From assembly GCF_031326345.1 (NCBI RefSeq), contig NZ_CP133671.1, forward strand, positions 3,100,001-3,164,000: 64,000 bases of DNA, written 5' to 3'. Both the position numbers and the translations under genes were made by a program. The notes below the pieces were generated by a model, which ran no database searches, had not been told where the DNA came from, and saw nothing but the letters and a program-made list of their open reading frames with translations. Numbering within the stretch: the first letter of the stretch is position 1; every line of letters begins with the position of its first letter. Source of the DNA: Aureispira sp. CCB-E (GTDB lineage: Bacteria; Bacteroidota; Bacteroidia; Chitinophagales; Saprospiraceae). Positions 1 to 8,673 of this stretch are shown here, piece by piece.

Positions 1-2
1 AC

Positions 3-725
3 TATAAATGGGTATTGAGAAAACCAGCGTATTATTTTTATGATACAAAAGAGCAAGATCGATTGGTTTTAAAAAATACATTTGAAAAAAGGGAAGAGCA
101 AGATGCCATTATTAAGTGTTTGTCTATGCTTCAAGTAACGTTTAGAACCAAGAAATATAAAAAATGGTTACAGGAAGTATTTCAATGGTTTAGAGAGGTT
201 AAAGATTTAGAAATTAGTGGGGAAGAGTATTTAAAGAAGTTGAATGCTTATGTTTTAGCTGTTTTTTCTGAGAACGAGCGCTTAGTAGATATTTGTACTA
301 ATAAAACTCCAAATGTTGATTATGCAGAGGGGACAAATACGCCTCATTTTCTTTTTAATTTTATAGATTATTTGTTGTGGATGGATAAGCCTAAGGATTT
401 TAACTTTGATTTTAAATATCGGAACTCTGTAGAACATCATTTGCCTCAATCTTTAGAGAATGCAGGATTTGTTCATAGTTTAGGGAATTTATGCCTAGTT
501 AGCAAACGTGCTAATTCTAGGATGGGAAATGAAAATGCTGTTGGTAAAGCTAAAGAAACGAATGGTAAATATTATAAAGAAGATTTGCCGCCTAAGCAAA
601 AACTAATATACGACAAAACAAATAAAGGAAGTTGTTGGGGAGAAGTAGAAATAAAAGCACATTATGATGAGATTGTAAAAGTGCTTAAAGGTAGAAACAA
701 AATATTAGAACACCATGAAAGATAA
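3..725 (+). CDS. GmrSD-like DUF262/DUF1524 protein, C-terminal part (cut by window start)
   Basis: The reading frame is open to the left edge, so the N-terminus lies outside the window. The C-terminal half carries the DUF1524 HNH-type pattern: VEHHLPQS near nt 432-455, then a short spacer, LGNLCLV near nt 481-498, and a conserved Asn further on (ANSRMGNENA). In this family the His of HxxP and the Asn belong to the nuclease of type IV GmrSD-like restriction proteins that cut modified DNA, usually fused to an N-terminal DUF262 ParB-like domain. The last 11 bases overlap the start of hsdR, so the two are probably co-transcribed. The family call is good; substrate and activity are inferred. Confidence 0.75.
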   Translation, partial: YKWVLRKPAYYFYDTKEQDRLVLKNTFEKREEQDAIIKCLSMLQVTFRTKKYKKWLQEVFQWFREVKDLEISGEEYLKKLNAYVLAVFSENERLVDICTNKTPNVDYAEGTNTPHFLFNFIDYLLWMDKPKDFNFDFKYRNSVEHHLPQSLENAGFVHSLGNLCLVSKRANSRMGNENAVGKAKETNGKYYKEDLPPKQKLIYDKTNKGSCWGEVEIKAHYDEIVKVLKGRNKILEHHER

Positions 726-3700
726 TATAGGCAAGACAGAGCGCATTAGTCAAAATCGTATTATTAAGTTGTTTGAAGAGCAACTAGGCTATATCTATTT
801 AGGAAATTGGGAAAAAGAAGAACGAACTCAGCCAATAGAAGCAACCATTTTGTTGGACTATTTGATTCAACAAGGTTATGCCAAGCTACTAGCAAAAAAA
901 GCAGTAGATAAATTCGTAAAAGTAGCGACGAACCTATCCAATGGTTTGTACGAAACGAATAAGAAGGTATACCAATTGTTACGTTATGGCGTAACCGTTC
1001 GAGCGGCGCAAGGAGATCCCAAAGAAACCGTTTGGTTGATTAATTGGAAGGACGTTGCAAAAAATCAATTTGCGATTGCTGAAGAAGTCACGGTAAAAGG
1101 ACAACACACCAAACGTCCTGATATAGTCCTTTATGTGAATGGAATTGCTTTGGGTATCTTGGAATTGAAGCGGAGCAAGGTAGGTGTTTCGGAAGGGATT
1201 CGTCAAAACTTAGACAATCAAAAGCCCCAATTTATTCAAAAGTTTTTTACGACAATGCAATTTGTTTTAGCAGGCAATGATAGCCAAGGATTGCGGTATG
1301 GAACGATTGAAACAATAGAGAAGTATTATCTAAAATGGAAAGAAGAGACGGCTCAAGAATTTGAATACCTAATTGATAAACAACTTTGGTTGCTGTGTAG
1401 AAAAGAACGTTTTTTAGAGATTATTCATGATTTTATCGTCTTTGATAAAGGAACAAAAAAAATGTGCCGCCCCAATCAATACTTTGGCATCAAAGCAGCG
1501 CAAGAAAATATTCGTACACGACAAGGAGGGATTCTTTGGCATACACAGGGAAGCGGAAAGAGTTTGACGATGGTTTGGTTGACCAAATGGATTCGAGAAA
1601 ATATACCCGATAGTCGGGTGTTAATCATTACAGATCGAGAGGAGTTGGATGAACAGATTGAGAAGCTGTTTATTGGTGTTGATGAAAAAATCTATCGAAC
1701 CAAAAGTGGACGGGATTTATTAAGGGTGTTGAACAGTAAAGAAGAAATGTTGATGGGGAGTTTGGTGCATAAGTTTGGACGACACGCAGAGCAAGGCGAT
1801 TATAACCAATACATCAAGGAGCTGCAACAATATGCTAGTGCTGATTTTGAAGCCAAGGGAGATATTTATGTATTTGTGGATGAGTGTCACCGTACCCAGT
1901 CGGGGAAGTTACACGATGCTATGAAAGTAATTTTGCCTAATGCCCTTTTTATCGGTTTTACAGGAACACCTTTGCTCAAAAAAGACAAACAAAAGAGTAT
2001 TGAGGTTTTTGGACCTTATATTGGAACACCTTATAAATTTGATGAAGCAGTTGAGGATGGGGTTGTCTTGGATTTGTTGTATGAAGCTCGTGATGTGGAG
2101 CAGTTTGTAACCGATCAACAAAGCATTGATGAATGGTTTGAAGCAGAAACCAAAGGATTGACAGATGTTGCTAAAGCGGATCTAAAACGAAGATGGGGAA
2201 CCATGCAAAAGGTGCTGGGGTCTAAATCTCGCTTAGAAAAGATTGTATTTGATATTGTCAAAGACTTTAAAGTTAAGCCTCGTTTGTCAACGGGAGAAGG
2301 AAATGCTTTATTGGTGTCTAGCTCTGTTTATCAAGCTTGCCGTTATTATGAATTATTTCAGCGAGCAGGTTTGAAGGAATGTGCCATTATCACTTCCTAT
2401 CAACCTTATCATGGCGATATAAAAGGAGAAGAAACAGGAGAGGGAACACCCACCGAAAAATTGCTAAAATATGAGGTGTATCAAAAAATGTTGGATGGAG
2501 TAGATGTGGCTACATTTGAGAAAACAGTCAAGACAAAATTTATCAAAGAGCCTGCTCGAATGAAATTGTTGATTGTTGTCGATAAGCTTTTAACGGGCTT
2601 TGATGCGCCCTCTGCAACGTATTTGTATATTGATAAAAGTATGCAAGATCACGGTTTATTTCAAGCAATTTGTCGAGTGAATCGAGTAGATGACGCAGGT
2701 AAAGATTATGGATATATCATTGACTATAAAGATTTGTTCAAAAGTCTATCTAAATCTATTACTGACTATACTTCAGAGGCATTTGATGATTTTGATGTAG
2801 AAGATGTGAATGGTCTGTTATTAGATCGTTATCAAGAAGCCAAAGAGCAACTGGAAATAGCGCAAGAAGCGGTTCGAGCCATGTGTGAACCTGTTCATCC
2901 TCAGACAGAACCCAATTTTATTCGTTATTTTTGTGGAAATACAGAAAATCCAGAAGATATAAAGGAAACGGAGGAGCGAAGAGTGGCTTTGTATAAGGTG
3001 GTGGGAGCTTTGGTTCGAGCTTATGCTAATATTGCTAATGAATTGCATAAAATTGGTTACACAGAGCAAGAGTGCATTGCCATCAAGGAAGAAGTACAAT
3101 ATTATTCTGATTTGCGTGAAACGATTAAAAGGGCAAGTGGCGATTATTTGGATATGAAGCGATTTGAACCTGGTATGCGCCAATTAATGGATATGTATTT
3201 GGATGCTAGCGCTAGTAAGAAAATCTCAGATTTTGAGAATAAAACCCTAGTTGAGTTAATTGTTCAATTGGAAGCATCTACAGGAGCAAGTCCATCGAAA
3301 TCGAAACAAGTAGCGGTAGCTGAAACGATTGAGAACAACGTTCGTAAAGTAATTATAGAAGAATCCAAAACGAATCCTAAGTACTTTGAAAAAATGTCGG
3401 ATTTATTGTCAGAATTGATTCAACAAAGGAAGGAACAACGGATTGCTTATACAGCTTACTTAGAGAAAATAAAGGAATTAGCAGAGCGAGTTTCTAACCC
3501 GTCGAAAGGAACCACTTATCCTACAACATTAGATACGAAAGCAAAGCGGAATCTATATGATAATTTGGAAGGGGATGAGAAACTCACTTTGGCATTGGAT
3601 CAAGCGATTCAATATACTAAAAATGATGGATGGCGTGGGAGTAAGATTAAGGAAAAGAAAATAAAAATAGCTGTGAATGGTTTGATACAAGACGAAGAAA

Positions 3701-3747
3701 AAACAGCTAAGATTATGAAAATAATAAAAGCTCAAAGTGAATATTAG
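715..3747 (+). CDS. hsdR: Type I restriction enzyme R subunit (HsdR)
   Basis: The 1010-residue protein has the full HsdR order. A PD-(D/E)xK nuclease comes first, with RPDIVLYVNG and LELKRS at about residues 132-153. The superfamily 2 translocase follows: Walker A TQGSGKS near 276-282, DECH near 389-392, FTGTP near 415-419, a TGFDAP segment near 630 and the motif VI-like QAICRVNR near 650. It is the ATP-driven DNA translocating and cutting subunit and needs HsdM and HsdS, which are not in the window and probably lie upstream. Length is normal for the family. It overlaps the GmrSD-like gene by 11 bases and the following metallopeptidase gene by 11 bases, so the three form one operon. Confidence 0.95.
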   Translation: MKDNIGKTERISQNRIIKLFEEQLGYIYLGNWEKEERTQPIEATILLDYLIQQGYAKLLAKKAVDKFVKVATNLSNGLYETNKKVYQLLRYGVTVRAAQGDPKETVWLINWKDVAKNQFAIAEEVTVKGQHTKRPDIVLYVNGIALGILELKRSKVGVSEGIRQNLDNQKPQFIQKFFTTMQFVLAGNDSQGLRYGTIETIEKYYLKWKEETAQEFEYLIDKQLWLLCRKERFLEIIHDFIVFDKGTKKMCRPNQYFGIKAAQENIRTRQGGILWHTQGSGKSLTMVWLTKWIRENIPDSRVLIITDREELDEQIEKLFIGVDEKIYRTKSGRDLLRVLNSKEEMLMGSLVHKFGRHAEQGDYNQYIKELQQYASADFEAKGDIYVFVDECHRTQSGKLHDAMKVILPNALFIGFTGTPLLKKDKQKSIEVFGPYIGTPYKFDEAVEDGVVLDLLYEARDVEQFVTDQQSIDEWFEAETKGLTDVAKADLKRRWGTMQKVLGSKSRLEKIVFDIVKDFKVKPRLSTGEGNALLVSSSVYQACRYYELFQRAGLKECAIITSYQPYHGDIKGEETGEGTPTEKLLKYEVYQKMLDGVDVATFEKTVKTKFIKEPARMKLLIVVDKLLTGFDAPSATYLYIDKSMQDHGLFQAICRVNRVDDAGKDYGYIIDYKDLFKSLSKSITDYTSEAFDDFDVEDVNGLLLDRYQEAKEQLEIAQEAVRAMCEPVHPQTEPNFIRYFCGNTENPEDIKETEERRVALYKVVGALVRAYANIANELHKIGYTEQECIAIKEEVQYYSDLRETIKRASGDYLDMKRFEPGMRQLMDMYLDASASKKISDFENKTLVELIVQLEASTGASPSKSKQVAVAETIENNVRKVIIEESKTNPKYFEKMSDLLSELIQQRKEQRIAYTAYLEKIKELAERVSNPSKGTTYPTTLDTKAKRNLYDNLEGDEKLTLALDQAIQYTKNDGWRGSKIKEKKIKIAVNGLIQDEEKTAKIMKIIKAQSEY

Positions 3748-4462
3748 TCAAGAAAAAATAGCGATTGCAAATTTAGAGATTGATGTTATTCGAAAACAAA
3801 TCAAAAACATGCATTTGGCGGTTTATCCACCTACTGGTCGAATTCGTTTGTCTGCTCCATTGGCAACGGATTATGATGTGATGCGCTTGTTTGTAATTTC
3901 AAAATTGGGCTGGATTAAAAAACACATTAGAAACTTTATGGAGCAAGCTAGGGAAACACCTCGAATGTATGTTTCTGGAGAAAGTCATTATTTTGAGGGC
4001 AAACGTTATTTGCTCAAGGTAATTGAACAAAAGAAAGGAGTCAATCGAGTAGAATCAAGTGGAGCAAAGTATATCTATTTGTATGTTCGATCAACTACCA
4101 GTACGAAAGAAAGGGCTCGATTGATGCGAGAGTGGTATCGAGCACAATTAAAAAAGCGCATTCCTCCTTTGTTGGAAAAGTGGGAAACTATTATGGGCGT
4201 TCAATCGAATGATTGGATGGTGAAATTGATGAAAACGAAGTGGGGCACTTGTAATATTGAGCAGAAAAGGATCTGGCTAAATTTGGAGTTAGCCAAAAAG
4301 CCTACTTTACATCTAGAGTATGTGATTGTGCATGAATTGACACATTTATTGGAACGCAACCACAATGAGCGCTTTGTTCAATATTTGAATCAGTTTATGC
4401 CTAAATGGAGGTTGCATCGAGCTGCTTTGAATGCTTTGCCTTTGGGGGATATGGAGGAATAG
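3737..4462 (+). CDS. YgjP-like (DUF45) zinc metallopeptidase
   Basis: The 241-residue protein ends with the YgjP/DUF45 signature: WGTCN near residue 172, then HELTH near 199-203 and a following NHNERF segment that supplies the third metal-binding His. These are M48-like soluble zinc metallopeptidase folds. A GTG start overlapping the 3' end of hsdR by 11 bases is used because no better start lies close. Genes of this family are often found directly beside type I restriction genes, which fits here. Its role in restriction is unknown; maturation or turnover of the complex is a guess. Confidence 0.88.
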   Translation: MNISQEKIAIANLEIDVIRKQIKNMHLAVYPPTGRIRLSAPLATDYDVMRLFVISKLGWIKKHIRNFMEQARETPRMYVSGESHYFEGKRYLLKVIEQKKGVNRVESSGAKYIYLYVRSTTSTKERARLMREWYRAQLKKRIPPLLEKWETIMGVQSNDWMVKLMKTKWGTCNIEQKRIWLNLELAKKPTLHLEYVIVHELTHLLERNHNERFVQYLNQFMPKWRLHRAALNALPLGDMEE

Positions 4463-4571
4463 TTTATCAATGACTATACTATCGGTATTAATAAATGTAT
4501 TATGTAAATGGCTGAATTTTAGTTTTAAGGAATTGTTGATGTGAAAATATAATTAAAATTATTATTGTAAC

Positions 4572-4602
4572 TTGATGTTTTATTAGTAATAGTTTACCTT
4601 TG
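4572..4602 (+). promoter_or_regulatory. Bacteroidota-type sigma promoter upstream of the HEYGH lipoprotein gene
   Basis: TTG at 4572-4574 is followed by 20 bases and then TACCTTTG at 4595-4602, an exact match to the Bacteroidota -33/-7 consensus (TTG, 19-21 bases, TAnnTTTG). The start codon at 4700 leaves an AT-rich leader of about 90 bases. The rest of the 4463-4699 gap shows no gene. Confidence 0.75.
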
Positions 4603-4699
4603 TAAAACCATGAACCACAAAACTAATACAAAATAATAGAGCAATAAATTAAATCAATATAGTTTATTAATAATTATTTTTCACCCTAAAAATTCATTT

Positions 4700-6814
4700 A
4701 TGAATAAGATTCTCTTGTGTGGAAGCACAATCTTCCTTTTTTTGATGTTGACAATTATCGGATGTCAAAAAGAAAATGCTCCAATTTCCGAAAATTCAAT
4801 AGAACAAACATTTAAAAGTAAATCCATTATTATAGATGGTTCGAATAGAGCCAAATCTGCTAATGGAATGACTGTTTTGGGCAAAAAACGGGTAAACCCT
4901 TACACCGTTGCTAATATGACAGCAGCATGGAATCAACTTTACCCAGAACATCAACAAACAGCCCTGCCAGCAACTGACTTATATGTTAGATTTAGCCCAA
5001 AAACATTTCAAGAATTAGCTGATTTACAAACAGCTATTTACAGTTATGATGTCGTTAATAATGATATTAATGAGAATGATCCTTTTTTGTATGATTATCC
5101 ATTAGAGTATGAGATAGAGCAGATAGGAGACTATTACCATGACCCAAAGATACCATCAGGAGAAATTACGTACCATTATGCTGTGGTAAAGCCTAATTTT
5201 CAATTTCCTACAGGAATTTCTTATAAAATTATTGATGAATTAGTTTTAGCACCATATAATTCTTTTCTAACAGCTGAAGCTTTTCGTCGCACTAATAATG
5301 CTTATTATAACTCTAATGGAGAGCAAGTAGTATTCTGTGAGTCTACTTGCCCCAATTATCCAGCTTGTTTAGCAGATGATGTAGATTGTGAAGGGGGAGA
5401 GGTTTATCCTTTGCCACTTCCTTGTTTGCCAGGAGCTGCGCATTGGCCATTTTGTTTAGGCTTGCATAGAACATCTCCATCTTCTCCTGTTGGACCTACA
5501 CCAGTAGGAGGAGGAACCTCAACCAATAGTTGTGGTTGTCCAATTTTTAATGATGTGTTAATGCCTAGTGGTTGCGTGCAAGTTGAGGATACACAACTAG
5601 GATTTGAAGGAGTTAAAAGTGTACAAGTATATATTCGAGATAGGTGGTTTATGGGGAGAAGTTCTTGGACAACTAATGATGGTTGTTGGAGTATTGAGGC
5701 TCCTTACTGGGGAGGTATTCAAGGGCAAGTTGTATGGCGGAATAGTAGGGCGACTATACGAGGTATTATGGGAGTGGATTTGGTTCAATATGGTTTACCT
5801 GTAACACAAGAGTTAGGAACCCATGTTTTTGCTCCTTTTAACGATTTTCAAATTCGACACCACCGTTTTTCAGATAATGGGGATATTAGAAGATTACATT
5901 GGTATGCATCTACAGCAATGAATTCTTTATTTGAATATGATTTTTATGCTCAACAGGAGGGGATTGGTGCTGCAGCGAGTGAACTCCAAATACTTCTTGC
6001 TAATCATGATGGATCAGCTGCTGCTCCCATGTTTTACAAGCTTCAACAGGGAGGTGTTGGTTTTACAGTATCACAAGTTATAGGTAATACTGCTGTTTTA
6101 TCCTTAACACCTATATTGGAAGGCTTTCTCCCTGGATTCGGTGTGATTACAACAGGTTTAGCAACTTACTTTGTTGCTAATTTACCAGATGTAGTGTATG
6201 CTTATGGAGATGATGGAATGAGAACTTCAGATGTTGTAAAAGAAACCTTTTATCATGAATATGGACACACTGCTCATTATGCAGGATTACCTTTTGTCAC
6301 GAGAGATCAATTTTGGTTTGATAATATTGCAAGGACATTGGATAATAGCACTAGTGGAAGTAATCCACCTTATGGCGTAAAGAATACTCCTGGAGCAGAG
6401 CGAACTGCTATTATTGAATCTTGGGCAGGTCATATTGGTTCCTTTATGGCGGATTTGCAATATGGAGTTAATAATAGAAAATCCAGGCTACATCCCTCAG
6501 ATCCAAATATGCAACAGATCAATAGATATATTTATAGATATTTAGAAATAGGTGAAGATGTTCCAAGTGCAGATAGATGGATTCCTTACGGAATATTTTG
6601 GGATTTGATAGATGATCGTAGCCATAACGGTGCGCCTTTGAATATTGTAGATCCTGAAACGGATTTTGTAGAAGGGGTAACAAATGCTCAGATATTCAAT
6701 GCTATTATTACAAATGCGCCAACAACTATACAACCGATAAGAGATGCAATAAAAGTAAATCATCCAACGATAGCAACAGATATTGATAATTTATTTTTAG
6801 ATTATGGATATTAA
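4700..6814 (+). CDS. Secreted lipoprotein with HEYGH metallopeptidase-like motif
   Basis: The 704-residue protein begins with a lipoprotein signal peptide (hydrophobic stretch, then IIGCQ, Cys near residue 23), so it is probably anchored in the outer or inner membrane. A Cys- and Pro-rich stretch covers about residues 215-300. HEYGH at 519-523 is a gluzincin-type zinc motif, and AIIESWAGH near 570-580 could supply the downstream Glu ligand. Hydrophobic Gly/Ala-rich segments lie around 455-500. I do not recognise a named family. It may be a secreted protease or a surface protein with a catalytic-looking core. It has its own promoter and is followed by a strong terminator, so it is monocistronic. 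Confidence 0.7.
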   Translation: MNKILLCGSTIFLFLMLTIIGCQKENAPISENSIEQTFKSKSIIIDGSNRAKSANGMTVLGKKRVNPYTVANMTAAWNQLYPEHQQTALPATDLYVRFSPKTFQELADLQTAIYSYDVVNNDINENDPFLYDYPLEYEIEQIGDYYHDPKIPSGEITYHYAVVKPNFQFPTGISYKIIDELVLAPYNSFLTAEAFRRTNNAYYNSNGEQVVFCESTCPNYPACLADDVDCEGGEVYPLPLPCLPGAAHWPFCLGLHRTSPSSPVGPTPVGGGTSTNSCGCPIFNDVLMPSGCVQVEDTQLGFEGVKSVQVYIRDRWFMGRSSWTTNDGCWSIEAPYWGGIQGQVVWRNSRATIRGIMGVDLVQYGLPVTQELGTHVFAPFNDFQIRHHRFSDNGDIRRLHWYASTAMNSLFEYDFYAQQEGIGAAASELQILLANHDGSAAAPMFYKLQQGGVGFTVSQVIGNTAVLSLTPILEGFLPGFGVITTGLATYFVANLPDVVYAYGDDGMRTSDVVKETFYHEYGHTAHYAGLPFVTRDQFWFDNIARTLDNSTSGSNPPYGVKNTPGAERTAIIESWAGHIGSFMADLQYGVNNRKSRLHPSDPNMQQINRYIYRYLEIGEDVPSADRWIPYGIFWDLIDDRSHNGAPLNIVDPETDFVEGVTNAQIFNAIITNAPTTIQPIRDAIKVNHPTIATDIDNLFLDYGY

Positions 6815-6831
6815 AAAATAATGTAACTCGG

Positions 6832-6856
6832 CCGTAAAGGAAATTCTCCTTTACGG
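6832..6856 (+). terminator. Rho-independent type hairpin
   Basis: CCGTAAAGGA (6832-6841) pairs fully with TCCTTTACGG (6847-6856) around a 5-base loop, 18 bases after the stop codon at 6814. The following tract is T-rich but mixed. Confidence 0.75.
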
Positions 6857-6873
6857 TATTAATTTTATTGCTT

Positions 6874-7536
6874 ATGTATAAGAATTTATTATTACTGTTT
6901 ATAATTGCAGTAGCAATTAGTAGCTGTTTAACATCAAATCCTTGTTTAAAGTATTATTCATTTGAATTTCCTGTAAAAGTAACGGCTCAAGATACTTTTT
7001 CTGTAGGAGATACAATTTGGTATGAAATGGATTTATCCAATCAACTACTAGATAAAAATAGTGGATCGTATATAGATTTTACAGACTATGAATTGTACTT
7101 TTCCCTAAATTTTTCAAAAGTGGATACGGGTATGGTATATGGCGCTACACTGTTATTTGATTTATATGCAGAGGTAGGAGAAATAAAGCAAAATGTAAAT
7201 GGTTTCGCATATACTTATATCCACTTTGATGATGTTAATAATAAAAAATTCAGGATAGGAGTTATCCCAAAGCATAAAGGTGTATTCTCCTCATCAATTA
7301 GCTTACCATCTTATCTTTGTAACAAAGAAGTAAGTGATACAGAACGACTAAATATAGGTTCTGAAAATTGTATTGAATATATGTGTGACGAATCGGGGGC
7401 TAAAATTAATAACGGAAATATTAATTATTATTTGGTAGATGGAGTATGCCAATGGACAACCGATAGTCTTGAAATTTGTTATGGAACTTATGACGAGAGT
7501 GCTAGTAAAGGTGGCTTTGCTTTTGTAGTTAATTAG
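6874..7536 (+). CDS. Lipoprotein of unknown function, first of a tandem paralogous pair
   Basis: A 220-residue protein. The ATG at 6874 is preferred to an in-frame TTG at 6868 because it starts a clean signal peptide (MYKNLLLLFIIAVAISSC, lipid Cys at residue 18). It aligns along its whole length with the next gene: the segments YYSFEFP, DTFxxGDTIW, QLLDxNSGxYIDF and the C-terminal LVDGVCQWTTDSLEICY recur. No family is recognised; an extracellular beta-rich domain is a guess. The start lies 18 bases after the upstream terminator. Confidence 0.8.
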   Translation: MYKNLLLLFIIAVAISSCLTSNPCLKYYSFEFPVKVTAQDTFSVGDTIWYEMDLSNQLLDKNSGSYIDFTDYELYFSLNFSKVDTGMVYGATLLFDLYAEVGEIKQNVNGFAYTYIHFDDVNNKKFRIGVIPKHKGVFSSSISLPSYLCNKEVSDTERLNIGSENCIEYMCDESGAKINNGNINYYLVDGVCQWTTDSLEICYGTYDESASKGGFAFVVN

Positions 7537-7565
7537 TAGTTGTCCTAGTCTAATCCATTTTTATA

Positions 7566-8222
7566 ATGAATAAACTGTTGTTAGGTATAATAATAACGGG
7601 TCTTATTGGCTGTTTGGGATCCAATTCTTGTCATAATTATTACTCTTTTGAGTTTCCCACAAAAGTATCTTCACAAGACACATTTTACTTAGGGGATACA
7701 ATTTGGTGCGCAATGGACTTACCAAATCAATTATTAGATAGAAATAGTGGAAACTATATTGATTTTAGCAATTATGAATTATACTATTCAGTTTCGATAT
7801 CTAAAATAGATACGAATATTGTTTACGATGCCATGTCTTTGTTTAAAATACAAGAATTAGAAGGACGTGTTGAACAAAATACAAATGGTTTTATCTCTAC
7901 TTATGTATATTTTAAGAGCATAGGAGAAAAGCAATTTAAATTTGGATTAATTCCTCAGCAAAAAGGAACATATGATATGGGAATATCATTAGCAACGTCT
8001 TTTTATGATATCGAAATAGATGATAATAAGCAGGGATTAGAAATAACTGACACAAGGTGCAAGGAGTACATGTGGCTAGAATCAAATGCTTTAATTAATA
8101 ATGGAGATGATAATTATTATTTAGTAGATGGAGTATGCCAATGGACAACCGATAGTCTTGAGATTTGTTATAAATCGCAAGCAAAACATGCTAGAGGAGG
8201 CTTTGCATTTGTGGTAGAATAA
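7566..8222 (+). CDS. Lipoprotein of unknown function, second of the tandem pair
   Basis: A 218-residue protein with lipobox LIGCLGS near residue 16 and the same domain as the preceding gene. The 3' coding ends of the two genes are nearly identical over about 45 bases around GATGGAGTATGCCAATGG, while the middles have diverged, which points to an old duplication with recent conversion or strong constraint at the C-terminus. It begins 29 bases after the first copy and ends just before a broken phage lysis-gene fragment on the opposite strand. Confidence 0.8.
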   Translation: MNKLLLGIIITGLIGCLGSNSCHNYYSFEFPTKVSSQDTFYLGDTIWCAMDLPNQLLDRNSGNYIDFSNYELYYSVSISKIDTNIVYDAMSLFKIQELEGRVEQNTNGFISTYVYFKSIGEKQFKFGLIPQQKGTYDMGISLATSFYDIEIDDNKQGLEITDTRCKEYMWLESNALINNGDDNYYLVDGVCQWTTDSLEICYKSQAKHARGGFAFVVE

Positions 8223-8245
8223 TGAATTTGTTAAACAAGTGCTTG

Positions 8246-8502
8246 AGTATACCCAGCAATCCTCCCAGCTCGATCCAAACGATTGACCACCTGCCTAGCC
8301 TTATAAAAGTCCTGGCGTTTTGCATTAATAAAATCCTTCAAAGCAAGCCCCGTAAAAGAACCCTGCATCATGCCATAAACCAAAATACGAGCCGCATAAG
8401 TCGGCTGCAATGCTAGATCGTTGACAAAATCCACCCGAAAGACCCGAGTCATCTTTTGATAATTCTCCTTCCAAGTCAATTGAACAAAACCCCGTCCAAA
8501 AG
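8246..8502 (-). pseudogene. Fragment of a GH19-type lysis gene (duplicate of 9892-10154)
   Basis: This stretch matches the C-terminal half of the GH19-type gene at 9867-10490 almost base for base, including the segments for LTWKENYQKM and YGMMQGSFTGLALKDF. Homology begins near 8246 and stops sharply near 8502. A 6-base loss relative to the intact copy (around 8420) removes two residues, and the downstream end diverges. It has no start region and no anchor helix. It is a remnant left by a former copy of the element or by an imprecise recombination event. Confidence 0.85.
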
Positions 8503-8503
8503 T

Positions 8504-8665
8504 AGTTTGGGAACACTTACAAGTGGTGACAGGAATAAAAAATATACAGAGAGTGTACGTAATAGATTAGGCAATAATAAAGCAAAAGATAATCAATATA
8601 CACTAGATAAAGTTAAACGAAGAGCTATTGGTGAAGCATTAAAAACAGGAAAAGCAACATATTAG
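8504..8665 (+). pseudogene. 3' remnant of an unknown coding sequence
   Basis: Directly after the sharp end of the lysis-gene fragment, a plus-strand frame reads for about 54 codons (GDRNKKYTESVRNRLGN onward) and ends ATY-stop at 8663-8665. The composition (Lys/Arg/Asn-rich, charged) resembles real coding sequence, yet there is no start region because the 5' part is replaced by the phage fragment. The stop lies 8 bases before the WG-repeat lipoprotein gene, so the original gene was probably in an operon with it. C-terminal toxin tips of polymorphic toxins look like this, but that is only a suggestion. Confidence 0.45.
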
Positions 8666-8673
8666 AATAAAAA

